Below are positions 43,203 through 56,219 of a stretch of DNA of 64,000 nucleotides, piece by piece. The first letter of the stretch is position 1. The number at the start of each line of letters is the position of its first letter. This DNA comes from Arbacia lixula (Eukaryota > Echinodermata > Echinoidea > Arbacioida > Arbaciidae). Made by a program: the position numbers and the translations under genes. The stretch covers positions 8,453,362 to 8,517,361 of the forward strand of contig OZ022584.1 of the NCBI GenBank assembly GCA_963669155.1. The letters are read 5' to 3'. The notes beneath the pieces are model-generated. The model made no database searches and had not been told where the DNA came from. It was given only the letters and a program-made list of their open reading frames with translations.

Positions 43203-44533
43203 TCAAGCGTTGCAACTGCGTGTCCATGATTTGTGTTTGATCGATTCATGTGGATATTCATTCCACGCAATACAAATTCCTGCATGCAAGCACATCAAAA
43301 TATTTGTTTTCAAATTAGAAATTGCTACACAAAATCGAAGAGGAAAAAATGGTTTCATTGTATCCTATATGGGTGATTAATAGTATTATTAACAAACTGC
43401 TCATATCAACAATTGAGATCTCTTGGACGTGCTATATTATTCAATCTTCTTCTTTTTTTTTTCTTATTCTCGACTGTGAATCTGAAATTGAATTGGGTAA
43501 GCTTGGGAGGAATATGACCTGGCCTAAATGTTGACATGTCTAATATCTCATTTAAGAAAGCTGTGATTGTAACATAATTGTTTGTCAGGGCCCGGTTTAG
43601 AGCCGACAGTAAAATAAAAAGAGGAAGAACTTGTGGACAATTAACGCAACAAACCAACTAAGACAAATCAATGAAACTTAACATTATTTTAATCTGTTAC
43701 TGAAAACTCTGGATATGCATGGTATGCCATTAGACATTCATGACAATCTGTATTGGGTTAAACACTCTATACGGGAAAAAGCTCTGAAAATTTCATTAAT
43801 CCTACATTTCAATCATGTAAATAACAAAATCATGTGATTAAATACAAATTATTTTTACGGACCAGATAAACCACACACGCAAATCATATGAATTAAAGTA
43901 TGTGATGATTTTGGATCATGTTATGTTTTGGGGTTGGTTTTTATGGTCACTCTCACTGTTCTTGTGTGACTTAACATTGCCCATAATCTCGTTTCTACTT
44001 AATGACATCACTATGAACATATCTCGGTCAAATGAAACAAACTGGGGAAAATAACGATAAATGTATTGGTCTGGGCGGCCATCTATTGGAAAGTGGCGTC
44101 TCAAGATCATGGTATTGAGTGCCTCTCTATCTAATATTGCTTAGTACATAATTCGATACCTACTGTATACGCACCAAAGTTGTTTGTGCACCTATGCACT
44201 AGGTAAACGTATAACTAATTACAGTGGCTTAGCCCCATCTTGGACGCCATCTTAGAATTATATAAGTATATAATTCTAAACCTATGTACCAAAGTTGGTG
44301 CTTGTAGACAAAAGTGCACAATTCATCTCGTATTTGTTGCTTATATAACCACCTCACTAGTAGTCTTCTCAGTATTACAAAAATAATCGCTCCTCGAGCG
44401 GCTAGACCAATTCACAAAAACCTCACGTGCCTGAACCTAAGGCTACAGCCAAAATTCTGATATCGATACTACTATCTCGCAGAATTGCATCTATCGCTAT
44501 CGAAATTTCGACAACGGAATAAAAAACAAAAAA
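43203..44533. other. Upstream flank of tankyrase
   Basis: No exon is recognised. The last 140 bases before the tankyrase ATG contain CpG dinucleotides and ATCGATA/TATCGCTATCG motifs, and probably hold the 5' UTR. No TATA box is evident. Confidence 0.35.
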
Positions 44534-47500
44534 ATGGCGACAAGGCGAATACCTCTGTCGTCATTTTTGCCGTCTACTAGTGCCCAAAGTGAACCAAATC
44601 GGGAACTTTTTGAAGCGTGCCGGAATGGTGATTTGTCGAGAGTTAAAAAGTGTGTTTCTTCAAGTAATATCAACGCCAGAGATACGGCAGGAAGAAAGAG
44701 TTCCCCCCTCCATTTTGCAGCAGGTTAGTATCGTCGTGATGCCTTTGGCTTTGCTGCGCTGATGATGGGCGGCGATACAGTGTCTAGCCATTCCTGTAAT
44801 GTATTGTCATTGTCAACGTACAACATCACGTTCAGCAATGTATTTTCGTTATTTTTATGGGCATTCTTCCCGCACATAACATATGGTTTTAGACGGAAAC
44901 AAATATATCTACGTATTTCAATATACTCTGGGGCCAAGTCACACTTCCTTCGATGCTAAAAGGGGAAGTTCACCCTGAAATTATTTTGGTTTCAATAAAA
45001 AGAGACAAATGAAAGAAACGTATTATGAAGGTTTGACGAAAATCGGTCAAAGGAAAAGAAAGTTATTTGATTTCAAAATTTTGATTTTATGATGTCACAT
45101 GCAAGGTGCTCTCCCATAATATGTTGTGTACAAAAGAAGTCGATAAATTGCATTTTTCTTTTTTCTCTTTGAGGTCTAGGTCCAAAAAAAAGGGGGACTG
45201 CTGTAATAAGAATGTCTTCATTTCGATTGTATTTTCTCAGAACGCGCATGATGAAGTGCTGAAGGCATGCACATTGCGATCAAACTAACTTCTCCAGTCG
45301 GAGACTGAAGCAATCATCGAGCGGGTGCACAGCAGGAATTTTTGAGAAAACAGTCTTTCTTGTCGGCATATAATTTTGACATAATGGAATTTTTTTTCTA
45401 GCTTTAGATTTCAAAAGACGATAATTTGATGTACATGTAACTTTTGTTTTTTGACTCGTGATTACAAGGCTTGACTGAAACTGTTGTGCTGACGGCGAAT
45501 TTGTAGTCTAACGCGTGAAAAATGCGTTCTAATACACATTTTTGCTCTTGGGACGAGTAAGGAGACGAAGTGAGATTGGGTCACTAACCATACTATTTTT
45601 GAAATTGAGAAAAGCAGAGCTTGACTGATCCATAATAGGGTACACTGTCATACATGATTATTATGTTTGTTGACTCTTGTCGAATTCTATTTTCTATTTT
45701 ATTTGAGGCTTCTGTAAGGAAGGGCATGTCATAAACTTTTTGTGGAACACACAGGGTAAAGTGCTGGAGACATGTGCAATGCGACCAAACTTACATGTTC
45801 AATAGCAAATCCAAGCTGTCACTGTAAGGGTAAGGACAGAGAGGCGACATGTCCCATCTGCGACACACATGCATGTACGGAAACCGTCCAGTGTGCACAC
45901 TGCTCCCTATGGATTCACTTCGAATGTACGACTCTTTCTGATGACAATATAGCCTCTCTCAAAACAGATACGTCCAAGCCATTCACATGCGAGCTATGTA
46001 AGCACCTTCCACTAGAGAGCACTGCTGATACTAGCCCAACCTTGCAAGTCAGTGAACAACCGTCCACAAGCCCCGTACAGACAAAGTTGCGCACACCACA
46101 CTCAGAGCAATGCACAGATTGCCCATTATGCCACCAAGCTGCCAATGTCGACTCGATAGAGTGCACATCCTGTGGGTGCTGGTTCCACCCAAAGTGTTTC
46201 CTGGATACTTATAGCCCTACCCAGCTCATTACACTCATCGTGGATGAAGTTGATGATTTCATCTGCCCATCATGCGCCCATCCACGTTCATCAGATGCTG
46301 GGGCTCCCCAAGTCTCGGAAGATGGGACAGCCCCAGACATTGGCAGTGACTCCCAAACCGCCTCCACCCAGGATACTCTCACCGACCAGAGCCAGGAGAC
46401 AGTCATGGAGGAAGCATACCAGAGAGGCCGGTCTCTGGAGGTCTACCCATCAGACCCTCAACTCACTCGAGATGCCCATCCACAGAAATCCCAGATTACT
46501 AGTAACTCTCACCAGGAATCAGTGTGTGGAGAGGGGTCCGAAGTGAACCTCAAACAAGCCTCAGCTACAGAGAAGGGACTCGAGAATGAACTGCCTGATG
46601 CTCGTACCCCCAAGGCTGATCATTGTAGAACGGCAGAAGGGGGAGTGCTCTTTACAAACTGTAAAGATGGATCCACACAAACCCAGCAGTCCGGCCCATG
46701 TACTGCTTGTATGTCTCTTAAAAAAGACAAAGATTCTTTGATAAATGAGTTGAAATCCCATAGAACACTTAGTACTACTGTCTCGCTAGAAAATGAAAGC
46801 CTCCTGAAGGATATCAAGCTGCTGAGGCAAGAATTAAATGTTAGTAAAGGGATGAGACTCGAGGATACAAGAAATATGCAGCACTACCATGACAAAATCA
46901 ATAAAATGGACCAAGCCCTTTCAGCTAAACAGGAAGAATTGAATGCCTGCCTTCTCCGCCTTGACTTCCTGTCGGCCACATGCCTCCAGAACGGCATCAA
47001 CATCAGCCTGCCAGGTTCCTCCCCTACTTCACAACCAGGCCCAATCCCTGTTCATCCCAACAGGTTCACAGGCCTCAGTGTTGACCCATGTAATAGTGCC
47101 AATGAGGCGGCAGAGGAGGCTGGACGATCCTCTACCCATCCTACCCGCCCTTCCCATCAGGATCATCGTCCTACAAGGGGAGAAACTGGCAACACCCAAC
47201 CTGTTTTGTTGCATCCTCCCAGTCGAGGTTCTTATATGTCTACAGGCCAGACTCACCTCAGTAGAGGAGGGAGTTCTCATCACCAATCTTCACCACAGAG
47301 AACTGATCATAAGCATACTGGAAGACCGCATAATCTTGGGGCACTGGGACACAGTCATGTAAGAACCAATCAGGGAGGACCAAGCTCTCTAGGACCCACT
47401 GAAAGTATCCCACACTATGACCATCAAAGACACTCTCACAGGGATAGGAACTACTCTTATAACAGGCCCCCAACCTCTCATTCGAGGGATCTCCCACTGC

Positions 47501-50500
47501 CCCCTGGTATCCCACAGTCACCTAGAGGACCTTCTGGAGGATCTGCTAAGATGTCGCATAGATTCCCCAGAGGATCGTCCAGAGGAAACTCCCACCCGTC
47601 TTCTAACTCAACGGCTTCAACAGAGTCCCAGAGCCCCAGAGGATCACCTAGAAGGACTTCCCATATGCCCTCCCGTCTGCCGCCTAATACAGCACAGCCA
47701 ACAGAGTCTACGGCCCAGTCATTTAGGCAATCTCATCTTACCTTCAATCCTGAATATCCAGCACACTGGCCACACAAGAACCATCCATCTTGCCCTCCTA
47801 AGTTCTCACAGTCCCCACAGTCACAGTCCCCAGGCAATCTCCCGTCTTTTCGTCCAGGCCGGGCCTCTGCTGCTTCCCACAGGCACATCCTACAACAGGC
47901 TCTCCAGAAGACAGTTGCAACGTTGGACCTTCTTGCCCTGCCACGCTCTCTCCAAGACCCAACCATTATCGACAACATAATTTCCCATCACAAGCAAATC
48001 CTACATCTAACCACCTTGAGTCTCAACAAACTGGAACATTGTTAAGGGCCCACCTCAATCTCACCACCCTTAACACCCGCGGATTTTCCTCTAACTCACC
48101 ATTCATTCGTGAACTCCTCAATAACTCAGACATTCTCCTTGTACAAGAACACTGGCTTCACCACAGTGACCTCCATGAACTGGACTGCCTCTCTCAGGAT
48201 TTTGAGGTACATGCCAAGGCATACGATTCTGACACCCCATTGGTCTTTCACTCTCATAGAGGCAAAGAAGGCTTAGCTACATACTTCAGAAAAAACTTGT
48301 CCACCAAGGCTACCCTGATTGAGACTAATAACTCCAGACTTCTGGTGACCAAGCTTGCTGGAGGGATTGGTGAAGAACACATGGTAATCTGCAATGTCTA
48401 TCTCCCATGTGGTGTGGACAAGCACAGCCTCAGTGAATACCAGATGACCCTATCTACACTATCTCATCTGCATTCAATGCACGAGAACTGCTCTTTTATT
48501 GTCGGAGGCGACCTGAATGTAGACGTAGGTAGCAGATCCAGTAAGAAGCCTACGAAGAAGCTCCTTAGAGATTTTCTAGAGAGGGAGGATCTAGTATGCC
48601 TCTCAACAATCCTGGGCAGTCGCGATGACTTTACATTCCAGAAGGACGATGGTTCCTGCCGATCAAATATCGACTCATTCCTAGTCCCTAGCGCTTACAC
48701 ACCTCATTGCACAGGATACAGGGTCATGAATGAGATCCCACTGAACACCTCTGACCACTTCCCAGTGACAGTGAAGATCTTGATACAGAGGATGGCCGTA
48801 AGAGCAGAGGGTAAGCGTGCCGTGAGGGGCCGTAGTGGAAAAAGGATAGAGCGCCCTAAGATCTTCTGGGATCGCCTTACAAGGTCAGACACCTTATCCA
48901 CCTACACTCACCCTATGGAGGACAAGGCAGCCGATCTCTTCCGAAGTTTCAATATAATCAACTTGGATCCTAGCCTTATTGAAGATGTCCTGCGTAGCCT
49001 CTGTCAGGACATGCTACACCACTCATTGAAACTTCCACACAGCCTGCAGAAACACCGAAAAAATGAGGATAAGTGTTGGACAGGCTCAGTCAACACAGCC
49101 TACCGCCTAGCACTTGATGTTTGGAGACAGTGGAAGGACTCTGGGGGCTCAAAGTTGAACAACCCACTATGGCTCAACCATCTAGCTGCGAAAAAGAACT
49201 TTCGTGCCACCCTTCGCCAGTCAAGGGCCTGCAGACGGAACTGTCGCCTGGCAGAAATAGAGTCAATGAGTAACTCTGATCCTAAGGCATTCGCTCGCTT
49301 GGTAAAACGCAAAGCGAACTGTGAAACTGCCATACTGAGACATGGCGAGAAGACTTATGAAGGCCCAGGAGTTCTGGAAGGCTGGTGTACATATTTCACC
49401 AATCTCTCCTCAGCTGGATATGATGACTCGGCACAGGACCCCCCTGTCTCGAGGCAAGATGGAAGTGGTAACACATCTGGGGACAGGCAGGACGGTGAGA
49501 TCAACTCGCCCGAGACAGACTCACTGAATGCACACACCGTGCAGATGGGATGGTTCCGGCCGTTCTCCTCAGCAGATATGGACCACGCTCTTCATAACCT
49601 CAAGCCTGGAAAAGCTGCGGGACATGACAACATCTCGCCTGAACATGTGCGCCACCTGGGCCCGATCTCTCGTTTGCTGCTTCTACACCTACTAAACAGC
49701 TGCATCCTTCATGGCTTCGTCCCATCGGTGCTCAAACAGGGGCTCATCATTCCTATACACAAGGGCAAAGGAAAGCCCCGTGAGGACCCATCCAACTACA
49801 GAGGGATAACCTTATCGCCAACTATCGCCAAGATCTTGGAGCTCCTCCTCAAACCTCAAATCGAAGGCCCTCTCAGCTCTAACAACACCCCAGATGAGCT
49901 GCAGTTTGGCTTCCAGAAAGGGAAGTCCTGCATGCTTGCATCACTCTCCCTCACCTGCATCACAGACTACAACGCTAGCTCCAAGAAACCTACATTAGTT
50001 GCCCTCTTGGATGCCCAGAAAGCCTTTGATGTGGTGTGGCACAAAGGTCTTTTCGCCAAGTTACAACAGCTTGGGGTAAACCAGACGGTCTGTGCCATCA
50101 TAGCAGAGTCCTACAGAGGAAGCGAGAGCCGGGTCTTGTGGCAAGGGGAAACAAGCGATGAGATATCACAGCACCGTGGCGTCAAACAGGGTAGCGTTCT
50201 ATCGCCACTACTGTATATCACCTATGTCAACGGGCTCATCGAAGCCCTACGCCAGTCAGGGCTTGGCTGCAAGATCAATGGCTGCTACGCAGGCACCATT
50301 CTCCTTGCTGACGATGTAGCACTCCTATCGAACACCCCATCAGAGCTCCAAGAGATGCTGGATGTCGTTGCGGCATATGCTACTACCTGGAAGTACACGA
50401 TCAATGCCCAGAAAAGCGCAATTGTAATAGTCCATAGCCGCTATTACAAGGCTCCTACGAGGTCATGGAAGCTTGGAGGCATTACCATCCCTGTTAAGGA

Positions 50501-53500
50501 TTCCCACCCCCACTTAGGCATCCTAAAGTCTACTGCCTCCCTAGACCCAACGCGTAACATGATAGACACAGGCTATCAAACGTTCTTCTCGTTGAACGGT
50601 GCGAACCATGGCCCGAACCGACTCCTCCCTCCCACCTGTGGGAAGTTGTGGACTACCTTCGTTCTACCCAGGATGTTATATGGTGCACCACTATACAGGC
50701 TGACCCAGCGCAACCTCAAAGTACTGGACCAGGCGCAGGCTGTCCTGTTTAAGAGCATCCTGGGCCTTCCCACAAGTGCAGCCGATGAAGTCATCTATCT
50801 TCTCCTTGCTTTGAAGCCAATCAGCCTTGCCGTTCATGAGGCCACCCTCCTTCTGATTGGTCAGGTCATATCCCTTCCCATGGACCGCTTCGAAAGGAGA
50901 ACTCTACTCTCCTGTGTACTTGCCAAGACTTTAATGATATCATACTGGAATGCCATCCTAGAGCAATACAACCTCCCTGATCTGCCCTCGTTGCTCTATT
51001 CTCCTCCAGATTACCGACACTGGAAGAGGCTAGTGAAGCACCAAGTCAACAGGGCTCACGACGACAACCTGATGTGTGCCGTCCAGACAAAGTCCTCTCT
51101 CCACTTCTGGAAGGAGATTGGCAGCATCGGCACTCATAGTCTCTTCCCACGACACATCTCCAGTCCCCACCTGCGACAAGCACTGATCCTGAGAAATCAG
51201 CTAGTCAGTAACACCTACCTCACTCAGAAGCGACTCTGCACCATCAAGAAGGCATCTTCTGATACCTGCCTTCTTTGTAAGGAGAACACCGAAGACACCG
51301 TCCACTTCGTCGGGTACTGCCCAGTGCTAGTGGTACAGAGGCAACGCTTCAAAAACATACTATCAGGAGGTAGTCTATCACACCTCTCCGCCGCCTTTGA
51401 TGAAGCTATCCCCCACGAGTTCTGCCTCGCAGTACTCTTTCTGCCAAGGGTCTACCTCCCAACAGTGGAAAAAGACAACTTACTCATTGTTACCTTAAAT
51501 TTTATCCACAAAATCCACCACCACAGATCAGTCTCCCTTCAAATAGAGAAAGAGAGCTCGGCCACCGGCCGACGTGGAATCACACTGCTAAAGTAAAGAA
51601 CTTTCCTATCTTGATGTATACTTACGCCAGGAGCGTGGATCTCCGACATCAGCGGAGGGAGGAAGAAGAAGAAGAAGAAGATTAGCAAGAATTGTGGAGA
51701 AAACAAATGTTTTTGCATAGGCTTAGACATAATTTTGATGCTCATCGAATAGCATGATTTTCTGTAGCTCATTTGTTGACATTGTGTGCACTGTACAGGG
51801 TTTGGACGTAAAGATGTGGTAGAGCACCTTCTGCATCATGGAGCCAACGTTCATTCTCGTGATGACGGCGGATTGATTCCTCTCCACAATGCGTGCTCCT
51901 TCGGGCATGCAGAGGTTGTTGTCATCCTTCTCAGGAAAGGTGCAGATGCGAACGCGCGGGACAACTGGAATTATACTCCGCTGCACGAAGCAGCCATCAA
52001 AGGGAAGATTGATGTCTGTATAGGTAAGAGATTACTTGTTGACAAACTCTGAATTGAATTTGGATACTGTGGATTGATTGATTGCCAATAATGTAGCATT
52101 GTATGTATGACTATGTCATAATAGCATTACAGTGTATGTTACATGTATGTTTTTGTGTATGTATAAAATACTATGTTTATGGATGTATTTAATTTGGTAC
52201 TAGTAGAAGAGAAATTTCTTGTAAAGGAGAACCTGTACAGGGCAGTCATGAATACAGTGATTTTTTTACTTCATATGTACAAGTTAGTCACCAGAGAGTC
52301 ATTAGACAAATAATGATGCATGAGGACAGACTTGGATGTAATTATTGATACATGGTACACAAGTAAGCATGCATGGTACAAAATGAAAATCACACTGACA
52401 TTGCTTCCCACGAATGGATTTGTAAATCATTATGTATTTCGCTGCATGTCTTAAAGAGTGGTGAACACCCTGATGGGCATGGATGTAGTGCTGCAAATAA
52501 GAATGTCATTGAGTGACATCTTGAATTCATTTCATAAATGTACATGTATGCTTCTGTGAAAATTGTCTTGGGGGAGTTTGTTCCTTTTTTTTGGATCTTT
52601 TCTGGTGTTATATGCACGATCTACATGTAGCATAAATTTACAAGTTTGTTTTTGTTCTTTACATTGGATATTCTACTCTAGAGTAATATTAATGCAGGCT
52701 ATTCTTGAGAGTCTTTTGATAATTTAAATTATATTTTTCAGTTGCTTATCTGTTATTCTTGATTACTGTCATGATTGTTAAAATCTTGTTGTTGTTGTTT
52801 TACCTTAGTGCTGCTGCAAAATGGTGCTGATCCCAATATACGCAACACAGATGGAAAAACTCCTCTAGATTTAGCTGATCCCCCTGCCAGGGCTGTCTTA
52901 ACGGGAGAGTACAAGAAAGATGAATTACTGGAGGCAGCGCGCAGTGGCAACGAGGAGAAACTCATGTCACTTCTTACACCCCTGAATGTTAATTGTCATG
53001 CCAGCGATGGCAGAAGGGTAAGGGTAGAATAACATTTTAGAGAGTTTCACTGTTCCCTTTTATTCAAGATTCGTCATGTTTTTGTTTGTATTAGTAGTTT
53101 TAATCTATTCTGGAGTTTTACGTTAGTGCTGACGCCAAGCACAATTGACATTCAAGTTTGGCTAAATTCTAAAGCTTGCTCGGATTTCTAGATGTATTAA
53201 TTCATCTTTTTGTGGACAAGTTTGTATAATGTATGCCATGTATCAGTAGTGCGTACGCTGTATTATTAATGAAAGCTATTCTGGAAAGCCATCTATTACT
53301 ATGATATTTTTAGTTGCTTATCTGTTATTGTTGTTAGGTGGTACTACAAAACTATCCTGACTGAAAGCTACAAAGTATTTGTATTACGGTAAGCATATTC
53401 CTTGCTCAGTAATGTTGTATTCATAATTTTCTCTTTATCTTTTTACTTCTTTTTTTGCCCTCCCAGTCCACACCATTACATCTAGCTGCAGGGTACAACC

Positions 53501-56174
53501 GTATTGCGATCGTCCAGATGCTTCTACAACAAGGTGCTGACGTTCATGCCAAAGACAAAGGGTGAGGACCAAAACAATATTGTCAGCATAAATAAGTATA
53601 AAACCTTTTTTTTTTTAAATGGAAATTTAGAGCAAGTGGTCCTTTTTGATATCCTGTAGCTTCATGTGTAGATCCATTTTCCTTTATCAGTCATAAATTT
53701 ATCGCTCAATCCTTTATTTTTTTCATTAAAGGTGTCATTCTTTAAAATGATGATACTAGTAGATAGTGAACATGCACACATGCTCAAAATATGTTCAATG
53801 TTGCTTCCGTGCACAGCATGTTTTTATGCGTTAAAACAGCATTAAATATCCGTGCAAAGGAAATCAAGCAATGATAGAATCAGAGTACATTGTCCATGTA
53901 TTCAGGAAACCTGTATGATTATCAACATTGATTACTGTTGATTTCCTGATGGCTTTTTTGTTCTGAAATAGCATCTACAATGACAGGTGTCAGTGCAATT
54001 GTGTCAAATTCTTCCTTTTTGAACAAAGCTCCCTGCATTTTAATAGTGCAATTACAAGCCTATTTTAAAAATGGGTCAATGACACATAATGTGCTCATTG
54101 TTCCAAACCCAGTAACCCTGCCTGATACTGTATACACCATATATTTCACAGGGTTTTTATTTTCATGAATATTCATGATTTGAACAACATGCAAATTCAT
54201 GAGTTTGAAGTGCTCAAGCACATTTACTATTAGTACTAGTATTCCACGACTGCGATTTTTAACCACTTGCAAAATTGTTGCGAAGTCCTGATACGCAAAA
54301 AATTAGACTCATATATGGCATATACAGTAGATGATTTGGGGTCAATGTGTCAATAATGGGAAGGGGGGGGGGGCAGGAAAGTGAGCAACAAGATACATCT
54401 ATGTTGAATAAAGCATTGATATGAAGTGGATGACATATATGTCTGTTGATGTTGCATTTTATGACTGGTCAATGATGTGTTCATGTACTCTCAGAGGGTT
54501 GGTGCCCCTACACAATGCATGTTCCTACGGCCACTTTGAAGTCACCCAGCTGCTGATCAAACATGGAGCCAGTGTGAACGCAGTTGACCTGTGGCAGTTC
54601 AGCCCACTTCATGAGGCTGCTTCCAAGTCAAGGTATGGTTGCACAGCCATCAAGCCTTATTGATACTTCTTATTCCCATAGTTTACCGATGAGGTCATTT
54701 ACACAAATTTGATGTAAAATGCAGTAGGGGCCAGCTTGTTTCCCGGCTGGTCCTTGCTGTCCCTACTTGTTTTTCTTTACAGATCGATCAATCAATCTTA
54801 GTTATATGAAGAGTCTCGGTTAAACACATTACATTGTAATTCCAAGGTCCACTGTTTTTCCACAAACATTTTTTGATTGAATCAATTCTTTAAAAAATCT
54901 AACAGAAATTTTGAGTAATTATTTCACCTTTTTTCACATTGTTCACATTTTAGACCCTGTGGCAATTACTTTGTAGAAATATTAATATGATTTCTTTGCA
55001 TGACTAACACATTATCTTTCTTCATTGCTGTGCACAACACAGGCCTTTGAAGTTGTTTTATTGGTCCTTCACATATTTTGTATTTAGCATTCCCAAGCAG
55101 CACCACGATGTCACTGCTGTACAGTAGTCATGCAGAAGTTTGCTGTAAGGGTTGACACAGTATGGCACCATGTCTATCATAATGAGCTTGAAGGAACAAG
55201 TTACAAATTTGGTGCATTGTAATTGCTAAACTACGTAAATGAGATTCTTCTGATCAAAAGATTTTAAGTAGTGTTGGTTCCCCTCGTAAGTGTTTTTTTT
55301 TTTAATTTGTTCTTAAATTTTTTTTTTTTTTTTTATGAGCGCTTTACTGAAAATCTGATTTGTGTTGTTCATTCTTTTCTTTAATCTTTGGTGCCTGCAG
55401 AGTCGAGGTGTGTTCTTATCTTTTAAGCGAGGGTGCAGATCCGTTCCTGATGAATTGCCATTCAAAGAGTGCCATGGATGCTGCCCCCACAAGAGAACTA
55501 AAGGAGACATTGCAATGTAAGTGGTTAAGACATTAAAGAGGAAGTTCACTCCAATGAAAAAGTTCTGGTAAATAAAAGAAAATGGATATGAGAAACAGAT
55601 TAGCACAAATCTGAGTAAAATTGGACAAGAAGAAAAAAATTGAAGATTTTTTGTAATTTGCAATACTGAAAATCCTGGCCGTGATATTGCCGTTGTGGCT
55701 GAAAGTAAAACAAACTGTATACATGTAGGTTAGAAGTAGATATATGCTGAATCATGTCATTCAATATATCACCATAAATGTACCCTTATTGCATTTCTTT
55801 TTTTATATCAAATATATTCACAGATGAATACAGAGGTCACCAGTTACTCGAGGCATGCAGACAGGCTGATCTCGCAAAGGTCAAGAAACAACTGACTGCT
55901 GATGTGGTCAACTTCAAACACCCTCACACTATGGACAGTCCACTGGTAAGTAATAGGTCAGAGAATTTCAGTCATGGTGATCGGAGGGTACACAAATATA
56001 TTGCCCAAATGCTGCCCCCCAAAAAGTCATAGCCAATATCTTTCTTTACGTTTCTTCATGTCCGAGTCTCTTCTCATAACTATGTTTCTGTATGAAGCAT
56101 GAAATGTCTACATGTACCTTCCTGTTTCTTCACCTCTTCATTTTATCCCTGACAATTTTTCACATGGTCCCTCC

Positions 56175-56219
<45 letters not shown>

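Larger units (their letters stand above)
45180..51690 (+). mobile_element. Apparently full-length LINE with PHD-finger ORF1
   Basis: Two long open frames (757 and 1185 codons) are followed by a short 3' UTR that ends in a small hairpin (CTCCG-ACATCAG-CGGAG) and a (GAA)n tail at 51661-51680. APE endonuclease plus reverse transcriptase plus PHD-type ORF1 fits the CR1/L2 side of the LINE tree, but the clade is inferred. The left end is uncertain; 45180 is only where family C sequence stops. No convincing target duplication was found. It lies in sense orientation inside tankyrase intron 1. Neither ORF has a stop or frameshift, so it looks young. Confidence 0.85.

Noticed and set aside
47417-47980. 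187-codon ORF overlapping LINE ORF1 in another frame
   Set aside because: A shadow of ORF1's low-complexity Ser/Pro/His-rich segment; it lacks any domain and stops before ORF2.
45329-51710. AGCAGGAATTTTTGAGAAAAC and AGCAAGAATTGTGGAGAAAAC as a LINE target duplication
   Set aside because: The similarity is too imperfect for an otherwise intact element, and the left copy does not sit at a clear element boundary.
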